Shown: positions 18,492 through 26,203 of the stretch, one piece after another
How positions within the stretch are numbered: the stretch's first letter is position 1
Layout of the letters: every line of letters starts with the position of its first letter
Assembly (NCBI GenBank): GCA_012841535.1
Contig: DUUN01000618.1
Coordinates: forward strand, 1 to 40,538
Reading direction: 5' to 3'
From: Gallicola sp.
Lineage (GTDB): Bacteria > Bacillota > Clostridia > Tissierellales > Peptoniphilaceae
Length of the DNA: 40,538 nucleotides
Position numbers and translations under genes: made by a program
The notes under the pieces: model-generated
What the model was told of the DNA's origin: nothing
Databases searched by the model: none
Seen by the model: only the letters and a program-made list of their open reading frames with translations

Positions 18492-20399
18492 CTATATTCT
18501 TTTAGTTTTAATTTCTTCTACTATATTTTTAATAAATTCATCTGTATCTATTGAACCTTGATCTCCTAAGTCCCTTTTTCTAACAGAAACTTTGTTTTCA
18601 TTAATTTCCTTTTCACCTAAAATTAAGCTATATGGAATTTTTAACAATTGAGCTTCTCTAATTTTAAAACCTATTTTTTCAGATCTGTCATCAACTTGTG
18701 CTCTAATTCCGTTTTCCATTAACTTTTCTTTTAATTCGTAAGCTTTATCGTTAAATTTATCGGAGATAGGCAATATTTTTGCTTGTACAGGAGCTAACCA
18801 AGTTGGAAACTTTCCTGCAAAATGTTCAATTAAAATACCGATAAATCTTTCCATAGAACCTAAAATTGCTCTATGAACCATTACTGGTCTTTTTTTCTCA
18901 CCGTCAGAATCTATATAAGTCAATTCAAATCTTTCAGGCATTTGGAAATCCAATTGAATAGTTCCACATTGCCAAGTTCTACCTATTGCATCTTCTAAGT
19001 GGAAATCTATTTTAGGACCATAAAAAGCTCCGTCACCTTCGTTAATTGTATAATCAAAATCTTTACTATCTAAAGCATCCTTTAAACTTTGAATTGCAAT
19101 TTCCCAATCTTCATCGCTTCCCATTGAATCCTCTGGCCTAGTTGATAGCTCTACACTATATTTAAATCCAAATACAGAATAAATATAATCACATAGATCT
19201 ATAACTTTAGAAATTTCATCTTTGATTTGACTTTTTAACATAAATATATGAGCATCATCTTGAGTAAAGGATCTTACTCTAAATAAACCATGTAAGGCTC
19301 CTGATAGCTCATGTCTATGAACTAAGCCCATTTCTCCTAACTTTAACGGAAAGTCCCTATAGCTATGCATATTGCTTTTATAAACTAAAATAGAACCAGG
19401 ACAGTTCATTGGTTTTATAGCGTAATCAGCATCATCTATTTTTGTAAAATACATATTTTCTTTGTAATGATCCCAATGACCTGATTGGTGCCATAGACTT
19501 TCACTTAAAATAATTGGTGTATTAATTTCGCCATAGCCTTCTTTAATATGCAAGTCCTTCCAGAAATTTTGTAATTCATTTCTCAAAATCATACCGTTTG
19601 GATGGAAAAATGGAAAACCTGGACCTTCTTCATGAAAACTAAATAAATCTAACTCTTTTCCTAGTTTTCTATGATCTCTTTTTTTAGCTTCTTCTAAAAA
19701 ATCAAGGTATTCTGTTAATTGTTTTTGTTTTTCAAAAGTAATACCATAAATTCTTTGTAGCATCTTATTGTTTTCATCACCACGCCAATATGCTCCTGCA
19801 ATACTTAATAATTTAATTGCCTTAACTTTTTTGATTTCATAAAGGTGAGGACCTCTACAAAGGTCTGTAAATTCGCCTAATTTATAAAATGATATAGTTT
19901 CATCTTCAGGTAAATTTTCAATAAGATCAACTTTATAAATTTCACCTTTTTCCTTAAAGTAAGCTAAAGCTTCATCTCTTGGCATTTCATATCTTTCCAT
20001 TTTAAGGCCTTCTTTTGTAATTTTTTTCATTTCTGCCTCAATTAATGGTAGGTCTTCATCTGTAAAACGGTGCTCAGTATCAAAATCATAATAGAAACCA
20101 TTGTCTATTGCTGGTCCTATTCCAAACTTAACATCTTTGAATAATCTTTGTACTGCTAGTGCCATAATATGTGCTGAAGTATGCCAAAATATTTCTTTTC
20201 CTTCAGGATCTTCTATTTTTACAAATCTAACGTTAGAATCCTTTTTAACCGGTTCTTGCATTCCCATAATTCTATCATTAACTACAGCACCTAATACAAC
20301 TCTTGCCAAACCTTCAGAAATATCTTTTGCAATATCCCCTACTAAAACACCTTCCTTATATTCTCTAACAGAATTATCTGGTAAAGTTATTTTTATCAT
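18492..20399 (-). CDS. thrS: Threonyl-tRNA synthetase
   Basis: Charges tRNA-Thr. The 635-residue protein has the N-terminal TGS domain (1-62), the editing/SAD domain with HTSAH (about residue 70-80) and the zinc-type HELSGALHGLFRVR catalytic core, and a C-terminal anticodon-binding domain (from about 535). The open frame extends to a TTG at 20411, but that TTG overlaps the Shine-Dalgarno GGAGGT; the ATG at 20399 is the real start. A threonine T-box leader precedes it, so expression should rise when charged tRNA-Thr falls. Confidence 0.97.
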   Translation of the reverse strand: MIKITLPDNSVREYKEGVLVGDIAKDISEGLARVVLGAVVNDRIMGMQEPVKKDSNVRFVKIEDPEGKEIFWHTSAHIMALAVQRLFKDVKFGIGPAIDNGFYYDFDTEHRFTDEDLPLIEAEMKKITKEGLKMERYEMPRDEALAYFKEKGEIYKVDLIENLPEDETISFYKLGEFTDLCRGPHLYEIKKVKAIKLLSIAGAYWRGDENNKMLQRIYGITFEKQKQLTEYLDFLEEAKKRDHRKLGKELDLFSFHEEGPGFPFFHPNGMILRNELQNFWKDLHIKEGYGEINTPIILSESLWHQSGHWDHYKENMYFTKIDDADYAIKPMNCPGSILVYKSNMHSYRDFPLKLGEMGLVHRHELSGALHGLFRVRSFTQDDAHIFMLKSQIKDEISKVIDLCDYIYSVFGFKYSVELSTRPEDSMGSDEDWEIAIQSLKDALDSKDFDYTINEGDGAFYGPKIDFHLEDAIGRTWQCGTIQLDFQMPERFELTYIDSDGEKKRPVMVHRAILGSMERFIGILIEHFAGKFPTWLAPVQAKILPISDKFNDKAYELKEKLMENGIRAQVDDRSEKIGFKIREAQLLKIPYSLILGEKEINENKVSVRKRDLGDQGSIDTDEFIKNIVEEIKTKRI

Positions 20400-20432
20400 A
20401 ATTACCTCCAAAATTTAATTAAATTAAATAAT

Positions 20433-20615
20433 AAAAAAATCTTCCATTCCTACTATAAAATAGTAGGGACGAAAGATTCGTGGTTCCACCCTAATTGCTT
20501 CTCAATTAAATAATTAGCTCCAGATTAGTATTCATAAATTCATTTACTTAAAATAGATTTCAGCCAGGTCTATTTCTCTCTAAAAGTTTAAATTTACTAC
20601 TTGGATCCTTCAACG
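20433..20615 (-). promoter_or_regulatory. T-box leader of thrS
   Basis: The canonical T-box AGGGTGGAACCACG lies at 20492-20479 (minus strand), followed by a strong hairpin (TCCCTACTA pairing with TAGTAGGAA) and seven T residues at 20439-20433, the terminator. Upstream are Stem I hallmarks: AAAGCGTTGA at the 5' end, AGAGA, and a GGCTG apical loop. A plausible specifier is ACT (Thr) in GAATACTAATCTGGAG. Family and gene context fit; the specifier position is read by eye. Confidence 0.92.
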
Positions 20616-20617
20616 CT

Positions 20618-21919
20618 TTATATATTATTTACAAGGTATTCAAAATCAACTGTATTTTGTTCCCCTGTTTTCATATTTCGTAAAGTATAAAAATTATTTT
20701 TAACTTCATCTTCACCTATAACAATAACATAAGGAATGTTTAACTTATCTGCATAATTAAATTGCTTCTTAAGTTTTCCACCCTCCATATAGGCTTGAAC
20801 TATTTTATCATTTTTTCTTAACTTAGTCAATAATTCAATTGCTTCACCTTCATAGCCCTTCATTGGTAAAATTATTGCATCAAAAGGCATTTCTACGTAT
20901 ATATTTAATAAATCAGCTTCTTTTAATTGGTAATATAATCTAGTTAAACCTATACTAAGTCCCACTCCTGGAAGTTTTTGCTTAGTATAATTTCCTGCTA
21001 AATCATCATATCTTCCACCTGAACAAATCGATCCAAGACTTTCATAGCCAGGAATTATCGTTTCATAAACAGAACCTGTATAATAATCTAAACCACGAGT
21101 TATACTGAGTTTAATTTCTATATTCTCTTTATTTACTCCATAGGCTATCATATTATAATATACTAATTCCAGCTCCTTAAGTCCCTCATTAAATAAATCA
21201 TTTTCAATTTTTAAATTCTTTAAATATTCTAATATTTCTTCATTAGTACCATTAAAATATAGAAAATCCAATAATTTATTTACCGCTTCTTCAGATATAT
21301 TATTTTCAACTAATTCTTTCTTAACATTATCTACTCCGATTTTTTCTATTTTATCAATAGTTCTTAAAGCAAAAACAAAATCTTTTATTCCTAAATATTC
21401 AAAATATCCATTTAAAACCTTTCTGTTATTAAATAAATATTTAAAATTTTCCAACCCTAATTTATAGAATATTTCTGCCATTACAGAAGGAATTTCAGCA
21501 TCATTATAAATGGAAATATTATTATTTCCAATAACATCTACATCACATTGGTAAAATTCTCTATACCTACCTCTTTGATTTCTCTCTCCCCTATAAACTT
21601 TTCCTATATGGTATCTTCTAAAAGGAAAAGTTAAATCATTAAAATGTTGAGCAACATATCGTGCTAAAGGAACAGTTAAATCAAAACGTAGTCCTATGTC
21701 AGTATCTCCCTTTTTTAATGTATAAACTTGCTTAGTTGTTTCTCCTCCACCTTTAGCAAGTAGAATTTCTAATTTTTCCATAACCGGAGTATCTATAGGT
21801 AAAAAAGCGTACTTTTTAAAAGTATCTTCAATAATATTTTTCATTTTATTAAATACTACCTGCTCCTCAGGTAATAACTCCATCATTCCCGGCAAAACAC
21901 TTGGTTGAATTATACTCAT
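20618..21919 (-). CDS. hisS: Histidyl-tRNA synthetase
   Basis: Class II synthetase, 433 residues. Motif 2 region FRRYHIGKVYRGER, histidine-specific RGLDYYTGSVYE, and motif 3 GVGLSIGLTRL are present, then the C-terminal anticodon domain. The ribosome-binding site GGAGG lies in the last codons of the gene upstream, only 1 bp separating the stop from the ATG. No T-box precedes it; it is transcribed as the third gene behind PP2C and the GME-like gene. Confidence 0.96.
   Translation of the reverse strand: MSIIQPSVLPGMMELLPEEQVVFNKMKNIIEDTFKKYAFLPIDTPVMEKLEILLAKGGGETTKQVYTLKKGDTDIGLRFDLTVPLARYVAQHFNDLTFPFRRYHIGKVYRGERNQRGRYREFYQCDVDVIGNNNISIYNDAEIPSVMAEIFYKLGLENFKYLFNNRKVLNGYFEYLGIKDFVFALRTIDKIEKIGVDNVKKELVENNISEEAVNKLLDFLYFNGTNEEILEYLKNLKIENDLFNEGLKELELVYYNMIAYGVNKENIEIKLSITRGLDYYTGSVYETIIPGYESLGSICSGGRYDDLAGNYTKQKLPGVGLSIGLTRLYYQLKEADLLNIYVEMPFDAIILPMKGYEGEAIELLTKLRKNDKIVQAYMEGGKLKKQFNYADKLNIPYVIVIGEDEVKNNFYTLRNMKTGEQNTVDFEYLVNNI
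20622..20649 (-). promoter_or_regulatory. Possible thrS promoter inside the hisS 3' end
   Basis: TTGATT (20649-20644), 16 nt, then TAATAT (20627-20622) on the minus strand lie within the last codons of hisS. Transcription would start within a few bases of the T-box Stem I. The alternative is that the T-box is reached only by read-through from hisS. Confidence 0.45.
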
Positions 21920-21920
21920 A

Positions 21921-22658
21921 TTAACCTCCTAAAATTCCTATAATTGAACCTCTATCTATAAAAGTATCAACATTGGGATAATAATAATTAATTTTTTCTT
22001 TTTCTAAAATTTTTCTTAACTCTTCATAGTACTTATATTTTTTTATATTACCATAAAAAATTATTTCATCTTTTCCTATACTACCACAAGTTCCTCCTAT
22101 AAAACCAGTATTGTATCCTGGTAAATCTATAAAATTTGGAGGAAGTAAATATGATTTTAATCCAAGAGAAGAAAATTTTTTATGGAGTTTTATATCACTT
22201 GTTATAACTGTATTTTCTTTAATAATCATAGATGAGCATTTAGAATACCCTTGATTAACCATAATTCCAGTATTTTCCTTATCGAGTAAATCTTTCAAAT
22301 TCTCATCAATAAAATCCTTTTTATAAAAATAATAATTATTTAATCTTGAAACATTTAGCAAAATATCTTTAGGATACTTTAAACTTAACATAGACTTAGA
22401 TTTAATGACATTAATATTATATTTTTTCAGCTTATTAATATAATAGTCATAATATTTATTATAAACTACAAAACTATTGTAATCTACAGGATGAATAACC
22501 ATATCGGGATGATCATCAACAGGAATATCCAAATCCTTGCATTTAATTGTTTCAATATAATCGATTTTCAAATCATTAAGTAAATTTTTAAACTGTTGAG
22601 ATGATTTATAACTTATAATTACTGCTTTTACTCTTTCCTTAAAAATGAAGGGATTCAT
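21921..22658 (-). CDS. Conserved protein, probably GME-fold (DUF6873-like)
   Basis: A 245-residue soluble protein without signal peptide. The segment DIPVDDHPDMVIHP (about 46-59) and the C-terminal GYNTGFIGGTCGSIG resemble the core of guanidine-modifying-enzyme folds (arginine deiminase, amidinotransferase); I link it to the DUF6873 family from memory with moderate confidence. If so, the acidic and histidine residues near 50 and Cys near 193 would be its active-site candidates. GGGGGAA precedes the ATG, which overlaps the PP2C gene by 20 bp. Substrate unknown. Confidence 0.7.
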   Translation of the reverse strand: MNPFIFKERVKAVIISYKSSQQFKNLLNDLKIDYIETIKCKDLDIPVDDHPDMVIHPVDYNSFVVYNKYYDYYINKLKKYNINVIKSKSMLSLKYPKDILLNVSRLNNYYFYKKDFIDENLKDLLDKENTGIMVNQGYSKCSSMIIKENTVITSDIKLHKKFSSLGLKSYLLPPNFIDLPGYNTGFIGGTCGSIGKDEIIFYGNIKKYKYYEELRKILEKEKINYYYPNVDTFIDRGSIIGILGG

Positions 22659-23487
22659 TTATTCCCCCAATATAAATAGCTGTAGTATCATCAGTTTTAA
22701 TAAACCTAGGAAATTCATTTAAATATTTATCATTATTTTGTTTTTCTAAAATAGTAAATAAAACTTTGTTAATTGAAAATATTTTTAAATCTAAAAACAA
22801 TTTTTTTAAATCAGAATAAATATTTAAGGTATCATAAGCCTGACTAAAGCCATCACTACAAATTATAACTCCATTAATTAATTCTTTTTTTATTTTGCTA
22901 TAAAAGCCATTTTTTATACCAACACCAGTAGTATCTAATATCCAGTAACCTTCTTCCTTATTTTTTAATAATCTATTATTTTTAAGTTGGTTAATGGTTT
23001 CTTCATGTTCTCTACTTTCAAGAATACTTATATTTTCCCTATTAGAAATACTTTTCATTTTGTCTATTACTTTTTTATCAAGTTTTTCAATATCCTTTGA
23101 CTTAAACGCTTTAATAGTATCATCTAATTCAATTAAAACACTACAATCTCCCAATGAATATATTTCACAATAATCATCTATAAATCTTACAATAGAAATT
23201 GCTGCAGAAACATCATTAGCAATATACTCATTTTTAAATTTCGAATTTAAAGTATTTTTTAATGCATTATTTAAAGCATTGGAAATAGAAATTTTGTTAT
23301 TATAAAATTCATTAGAAAGATTTATTTTAAAATCATTGACAAATTTATGAACAATAAAGTTACAATTATCCATTTTTTGAATTGTTGATGCTCCATCTAT
23401 AACAAAAGCAAAATTATTTGAAACAAAGTAAGTATCTTCGTTATATTCTTTTTCAGTGTAATTTACAATTTGTAAGAAATTATACAT
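22639..23487 (-). CDS. PP2C-family protein serine/threonine phosphatase
   Basis: A 282-residue soluble PP2C-type phosphatase. Metal-binding blocks are recognisable: NEDTYF and FAFVIDGAST near the N-terminus, SLGDCSVLIE (about 118), ICSDGFS and DDTTAIYI at the end. The glycine pair after DG is replaced by AS, a variant seen in bacterial members. The frame opens 13 codons further upstream, but GGGAG seven nt before the ATG at 23487 favours the shorter form. No partner kinase gene is nearby. It leads the PP2C-GME-hisS unit, divergent from the tRNAs. Confidence 0.8.
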   Translation of the reverse strand: MYNFLQIVNYTEKEYNEDTYFVSNNFAFVIDGASTIQKMDNCNFIVHKFVNDFKINLSNEFYNNKISISNALNNALKNTLNSKFKNEYIANDVSAAISIVRFIDDYCEIYSLGDCSVLIELDDTIKAFKSKDIEKLDKKVIDKMKSISNRENISILESREHEETINQLKNNRLLKNKEEGYWILDTTGVGIKNGFYSKIKKELINGVIICSDGFSQAYDTLNIYSDLKKLFLDLKIFSINKVLFTILEKQNNDKYLNEFPRFIKTDDTTAIYIGGINESLHF

Positions 23488-23519
23488 ATTTTTTCTCCCA
23501 AAACTTTTTAAATTTATAT

Positions 23520-23548
23520 TTGACATTATTTAAAAGTTATTGTATCAT
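23520..23548 (+). promoter_or_regulatory. Promoter of the tRNA operon
   Basis: TTGACA (23520-23525), a 17-nt spacer and TATCAT (23543-23548) on the plus strand, 26 nt before tRNA-Phe. It lies inside the upstream region of the PP2C gene, so the two transcription units diverge and overlap. Confidence 0.65.
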
Positions 23549-23573
23549 AAATTGGTAGTCAATTGTACTACTC

Positions 23574-23649
<76 letters not shown>

Positions 23650-23655
23650 ACAAAT

Positions 23656-23730
23656 GCGGAAGTGGCTCAGTGGTAGAGCATCGCCTTGCCAAGGCGAGGG
23701 TCGCGAGTTCGAATCTCGTCTTCCGCTCCA
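23656..23730 (+). tRNA. tRNA-Gly (GCC)
   Basis: 75 nt with encoded CCA. Acceptor GCGGAAG pairs with CTTCCGC; anticodon loop TTGCCAA gives GCC, able to read GGC and GGT. It begins 6 nt after tRNA-Phe. GGC is also the likely specifier of the glycine T-box found at 39.7 kb in this window. Confidence 0.97.
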
Positions 23731-23733
23731 TAT

Positions 23734-23807
23734 GGCGGCATAGCCAAGTGGTAAGGCAAAGGTCTGCAACACCTCTATCCCCAGTTCAAATCTGGGTGCC
23801 GCCTCCA
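23734..23807 (+). tRNA. tRNA-Cys (GCA)
   Basis: 74 nt with encoded CCA. Acceptor GGCGGCA pairs with TGCCGCC; anticodon loop CTGCAAC gives GCA. It is the last tRNA and abuts the accessory patch, so its 3' end is a candidate integration site. Confidence 0.97.
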
Positions 23808-23817
23808 TAAGAAAAAC

Positions 23818-23849
23818 AACCCCTTAAACTACAATGTTTGAGGGGTTTT
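23818..23849 (+). terminator. Terminator of the tRNA operon
   Basis: Stem AACCCCTTAAAC (23818-23829) pairs with GTTTGAGGGGTT (23836-23847) with one G-T pair, 6-nt loop, followed by a short T-rich stretch. It lies 10 nt after tRNA-Cys. Confidence 0.85.
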
Positions 23850-23858
23850 AGTTTCTTA

Positions 23859-23880
23859 AAGGTTGCAGTAAGGTTGCAGT
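23859..23880 (+). repeat. Tandem 11-bp repeat just past the tRNA terminator
   Basis: AAGGTTGCAGT occurs twice in exact tandem (23859-23869, 23870-23880). Short direct repeats at this place, between a tRNA and a decayed mobile element, resemble arm-type integrase binding sites next to an attachment end. That reading is inference; I found no second copy elsewhere in the window. Confidence 0.6.
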
Positions 23881-23896
23881 AAAATTATTATTATAA

Positions 23897-23934
23897 AAAA
23901 TGATATGGAATAATAGTCAATCCCATATCATTTT
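23897..23934. terminator. Bidirectional terminator next to the ssb pseudogene
   Basis: A perfect 12-bp stem (23897-23908 with 23923-23934) is flanked by A-rich and T-rich runs on either side, so it can act in both directions. It lies 12 bp past the end of the minus-strand ssb pseudogene. Confidence 0.7.
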
Positions 23935-23946
23935 CTTTTTTTATGT

Positions 23947-24282
23947 TCAATTATTTATTAATTCATTTCTTTGTGATTTTACTACTGTTTTATAGATTGT
24001 TTTACCATCTTTTTCATAGGAATTGGTTCTTATGCTTCCCTCTAATCCCACTAGCTGACCTTTCTTAACATAATTACCAATTAATTATGCAATCTTTCCC
24101 CATGCTATTATTACAATAAAATCTGTAGTAGACAGTCCTTTACTTTAGGCTTCTTGCTTTTTATTTTTATATAGTCCCTTATCTACTGTTAATTTGAAAC
24201 TACTCCTAGAATTTCCTGTTCCTGACCCATATCTAAACTCTGTATCCTTTGTTGGTTGTCCGATTAAAACAAGGTTATTCAT
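23947..24282 (-). pseudogene. ssb: Single-stranded DNA-binding protein pseudogene
   Basis: A 112-codon frame from an ATG with GGAGGAATCTA upstream reads like SSB throughout: MNNLVLIGQPTKDTEFRY at the start, KGLSTTDFIVIIAWGK in the middle, YVKKGQLVGLEGSIRTNSY later. Two in-frame TAA codons interrupt it at codons 46 (24147-24145) and 66 (24087-24085). The rest of the frame has no shift, so decay looks recent. Other genes here use TAA as stop, which excludes recoding. It is the type of accessory ssb carried by phages and conjugative elements. Confidence 0.85.
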
Positions 24283-24398
24283 TAGATTCCTCCTTATGAA
24301 CTAATTTTTCTAACTTTCTTAATGTTTTTTTAATAATTTTTTAGTAATTCTGTAATGACTTTGATATATGATAAATATAAAAATATTAGGAGAATTTT

Positions 24399-25160
24399 AT
24401 GATTACTGACAATAAGAAAACTAAGGGCATTTTTTCTGCAAATGTATTGAAATGGATTGCAATAATGTCTATGTTATGTGACCATATAGCAGTTGGTTTA
24501 ATAGACTATATAATTGAAAACCCCACCAACTTCAATAGTTCACTATTAGTAAATCTTCAATATTGGTCTGATTTATTACACTTAATTGGTAAAATAGCAT
24601 TTCCTATTTTTGTTTTTCTGATTGTTGAAAGTTTTTTTCTAACTAAAAATCGTAAGAAAATGACCATAAGATTATTTATTTTTGCTATAATTTCTGAAAT
24701 ATTCTTTGATTTATGCTTTTTTAATATACCATTAGAATTTACATATCAGAATATATACTTCACCTTGTTACTAGGATTTATAGCCATGTGGTTATCTGAA
24801 ACAATTAATGACAAGATCAATCTTCCTACAATATTAACAATAACAGTGAAAATAATTATTTTTATACCTTTTATGATACTTTCATTAATTATACATTCCG
24901 ACTATTCTTTTTTAGGAATATTTGCTATTTTAATTTTTTATTTATTTAGAAATCAAAATAGACTAAATAGGGTATTGGCAACCTTAATAGCTTTTTTTGC
25001 AGATTCAGGTATTGGCTTAAATAGACCTGTTTATTTAGCAATAATTCCTATATTCCTCTACAATGGTAAAAGAGGAAAACAAAACAAATATTTCTTTTAC
25101 AGTTTTTATCCCCTTCATCTATTTATCATTTATTTAATACGTAATATATTCATAGGTTAA
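24399..25160 (+). CDS. TraX-family membrane protein
   Basis: A 253-residue polytopic protein (about seven to eight hydrophobic helices) of the TraX/acyltransferase-like family. The N-terminal pattern LKWIAIMSMLCDHIAVG and the C-terminal FYPLHLFIIYLIR are the conserved ends; the His of FYPLH is a typical key residue. TraX acetylates F pilin in enteric plasmids, but Firmicute members are widespread, and their substrate is unknown. TAGGAG lies 7 nt before the ATG. It is intact although its neighbours are decayed. Confidence 0.88.
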   Translation: MITDNKKTKGIFSANVLKWIAIMSMLCDHIAVGLIDYIIENPTNFNSSLLVNLQYWSDLLHLIGKIAFPIFVFLIVESFFLTKNRKKMTIRLFIFAIISEIFFDLCFFNIPLEFTYQNIYFTLLLGFIAMWLSETINDKINLPTILTITVKIIIFIPFMILSLIIHSDYSFLGIFAILIFYLFRNQNRLNRVLATLIAFFADSGIGLNRPVYLAIIPIFLYNGKRGKQNKYFFYSFYPLHLFIIYLIRNIFIG

Positions 25161-25198
25161 TAAATTATGATTATTAACTTACTGGAGGAAAATAAACG

Positions 25199-25653
25199 GA
25201 TTTTATTATTTTTATAATAGGGTTTTTATTATTTATTAATGCTATAATAAAAAAGAAATAAGATAACATCAGGAATTTTAATAGGCGTTTCTTTAATATT
25301 AGTTTTAACAGGACTATTGATAGCAAAAGAAACAACCAAGAAAAATATTATAGAAGATATAACAAAAGAAACTAAATCTGCAGATGAAACAAATGCTAGT
25401 AAATTAACCGATAATATAGAAATGGTTCTAAAAACTGAAATTCAAAAAAACAAAGAATCTCATTCTGATTTTAAAATAGGAGATATAAAATTTAGCATTC
25501 TTCAGGTACACTACAAATGGCACTAGAAATTGGTTAATAAAAGTTAAATTTAACAAAGAAACTATAGAAAAAATAGATTTAGATACTTTTTATGTAACTA
25601 AGTTTAAAGATATAGCTGATGAATATAATATTAAACCTAACTATGAAAAATAG
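25199..25653 (+). pseudogene. Frameshifted small membrane protein gene, unknown function
   Basis: No intact frame, but three consecutive frames join into one protein. A first membrane helix (DFIIFIIGFLLFINAII) starts right after GGAGG and an ACG where an ATG is expected. It shifts near 25258 into a second helix (GILIGVSLILVLTGLL) and a charged region. It shifts again near 25505 into RYTTNGTRNWLIKVKFNKE, ending at TAG 25651-25653. I do not recognise the family. Two shifts and a lost start codon indicate a dead gene. Confidence 0.65.
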
Positions 25654-25715
25654 TTTGATAAATATTATAAATAGATTTTTTAATTAGTCTGTTTATTTTT
25701 AGAAAGGAATATTTA

Positions 25716-26192
25716 ATGAAAAAGAAATTATTTTTTTTATGTCTAATTACTACCCTATCTTTAGTATTAATAGCTTGTAGTAATAATAAAGATAATTTAG
25801 ATTCTAAAAACACTTCTAAATCCTCAATTGAAACAAAAATATCTATGAAAGATGATACTAGAATAATTGGTGGAGAAGAAACTGGAACAGGAAAAGTTAA
25901 TTTAGTTAATGAATCTGGTTCAACTGAAAACGGGAATATCTTATATGTAATGTACCAAGAAGATATGATTTTAATGCCATTGGGATTAGAATCTGAAGGA
26001 ATGGATGGAAGTAAACCAACTATTATTTACTTAGATGGTGAAGTACTTGGACAGGAACAGTTATCAGATTCTCAAACAAGTATAGAGTTAAGGGGTGATG
26101 CTTTAGAAAAAGGAATTCATAATGTTGAATTTATACAAAAAGATGGTGAAAATGTGACTTTTTATCACATAGCAAATTATGAAGTTAAATAA
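25716..26192 (+). CDS. Small lipoprotein, unknown function
   Basis: A 158-residue predicted lipoprotein: charged MKKK start, hydrophobic core and lipobox LIAC (Cys21), then a Ser/Lys/Asn-rich linker and a beta-rich C-terminal part. I do not recognise the fold. AAAGGA precedes the ATG. Its stop is 11 bp from the start of the CWB2 surface protein, so the two are probably made together and both act outside the cell. Confidence 0.8.
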   Translation: MKKKLFFLCLITTLSLVLIACSNNKDNLDSKNTSKSSIETKISMKDDTRIIGGEETGTGKVNLVNESGSTENGNILYVMYQEDMILMPLGLESEGMDGSKPTIIYLDGEVLGQEQLSDSQTSIELRGDALEKGIHNVEFIQKDGENVTFYHIANYEVK

Positions 26193-26203
26193 AGGAGAAT
26201 GAT

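Noticed and set aside
23947..24282. Stop-codon reassignment to explain the ssb frame
   Set aside because: Dozens of intact genes here end in TAA at the expected place, so two premature TAA codons mean decay.
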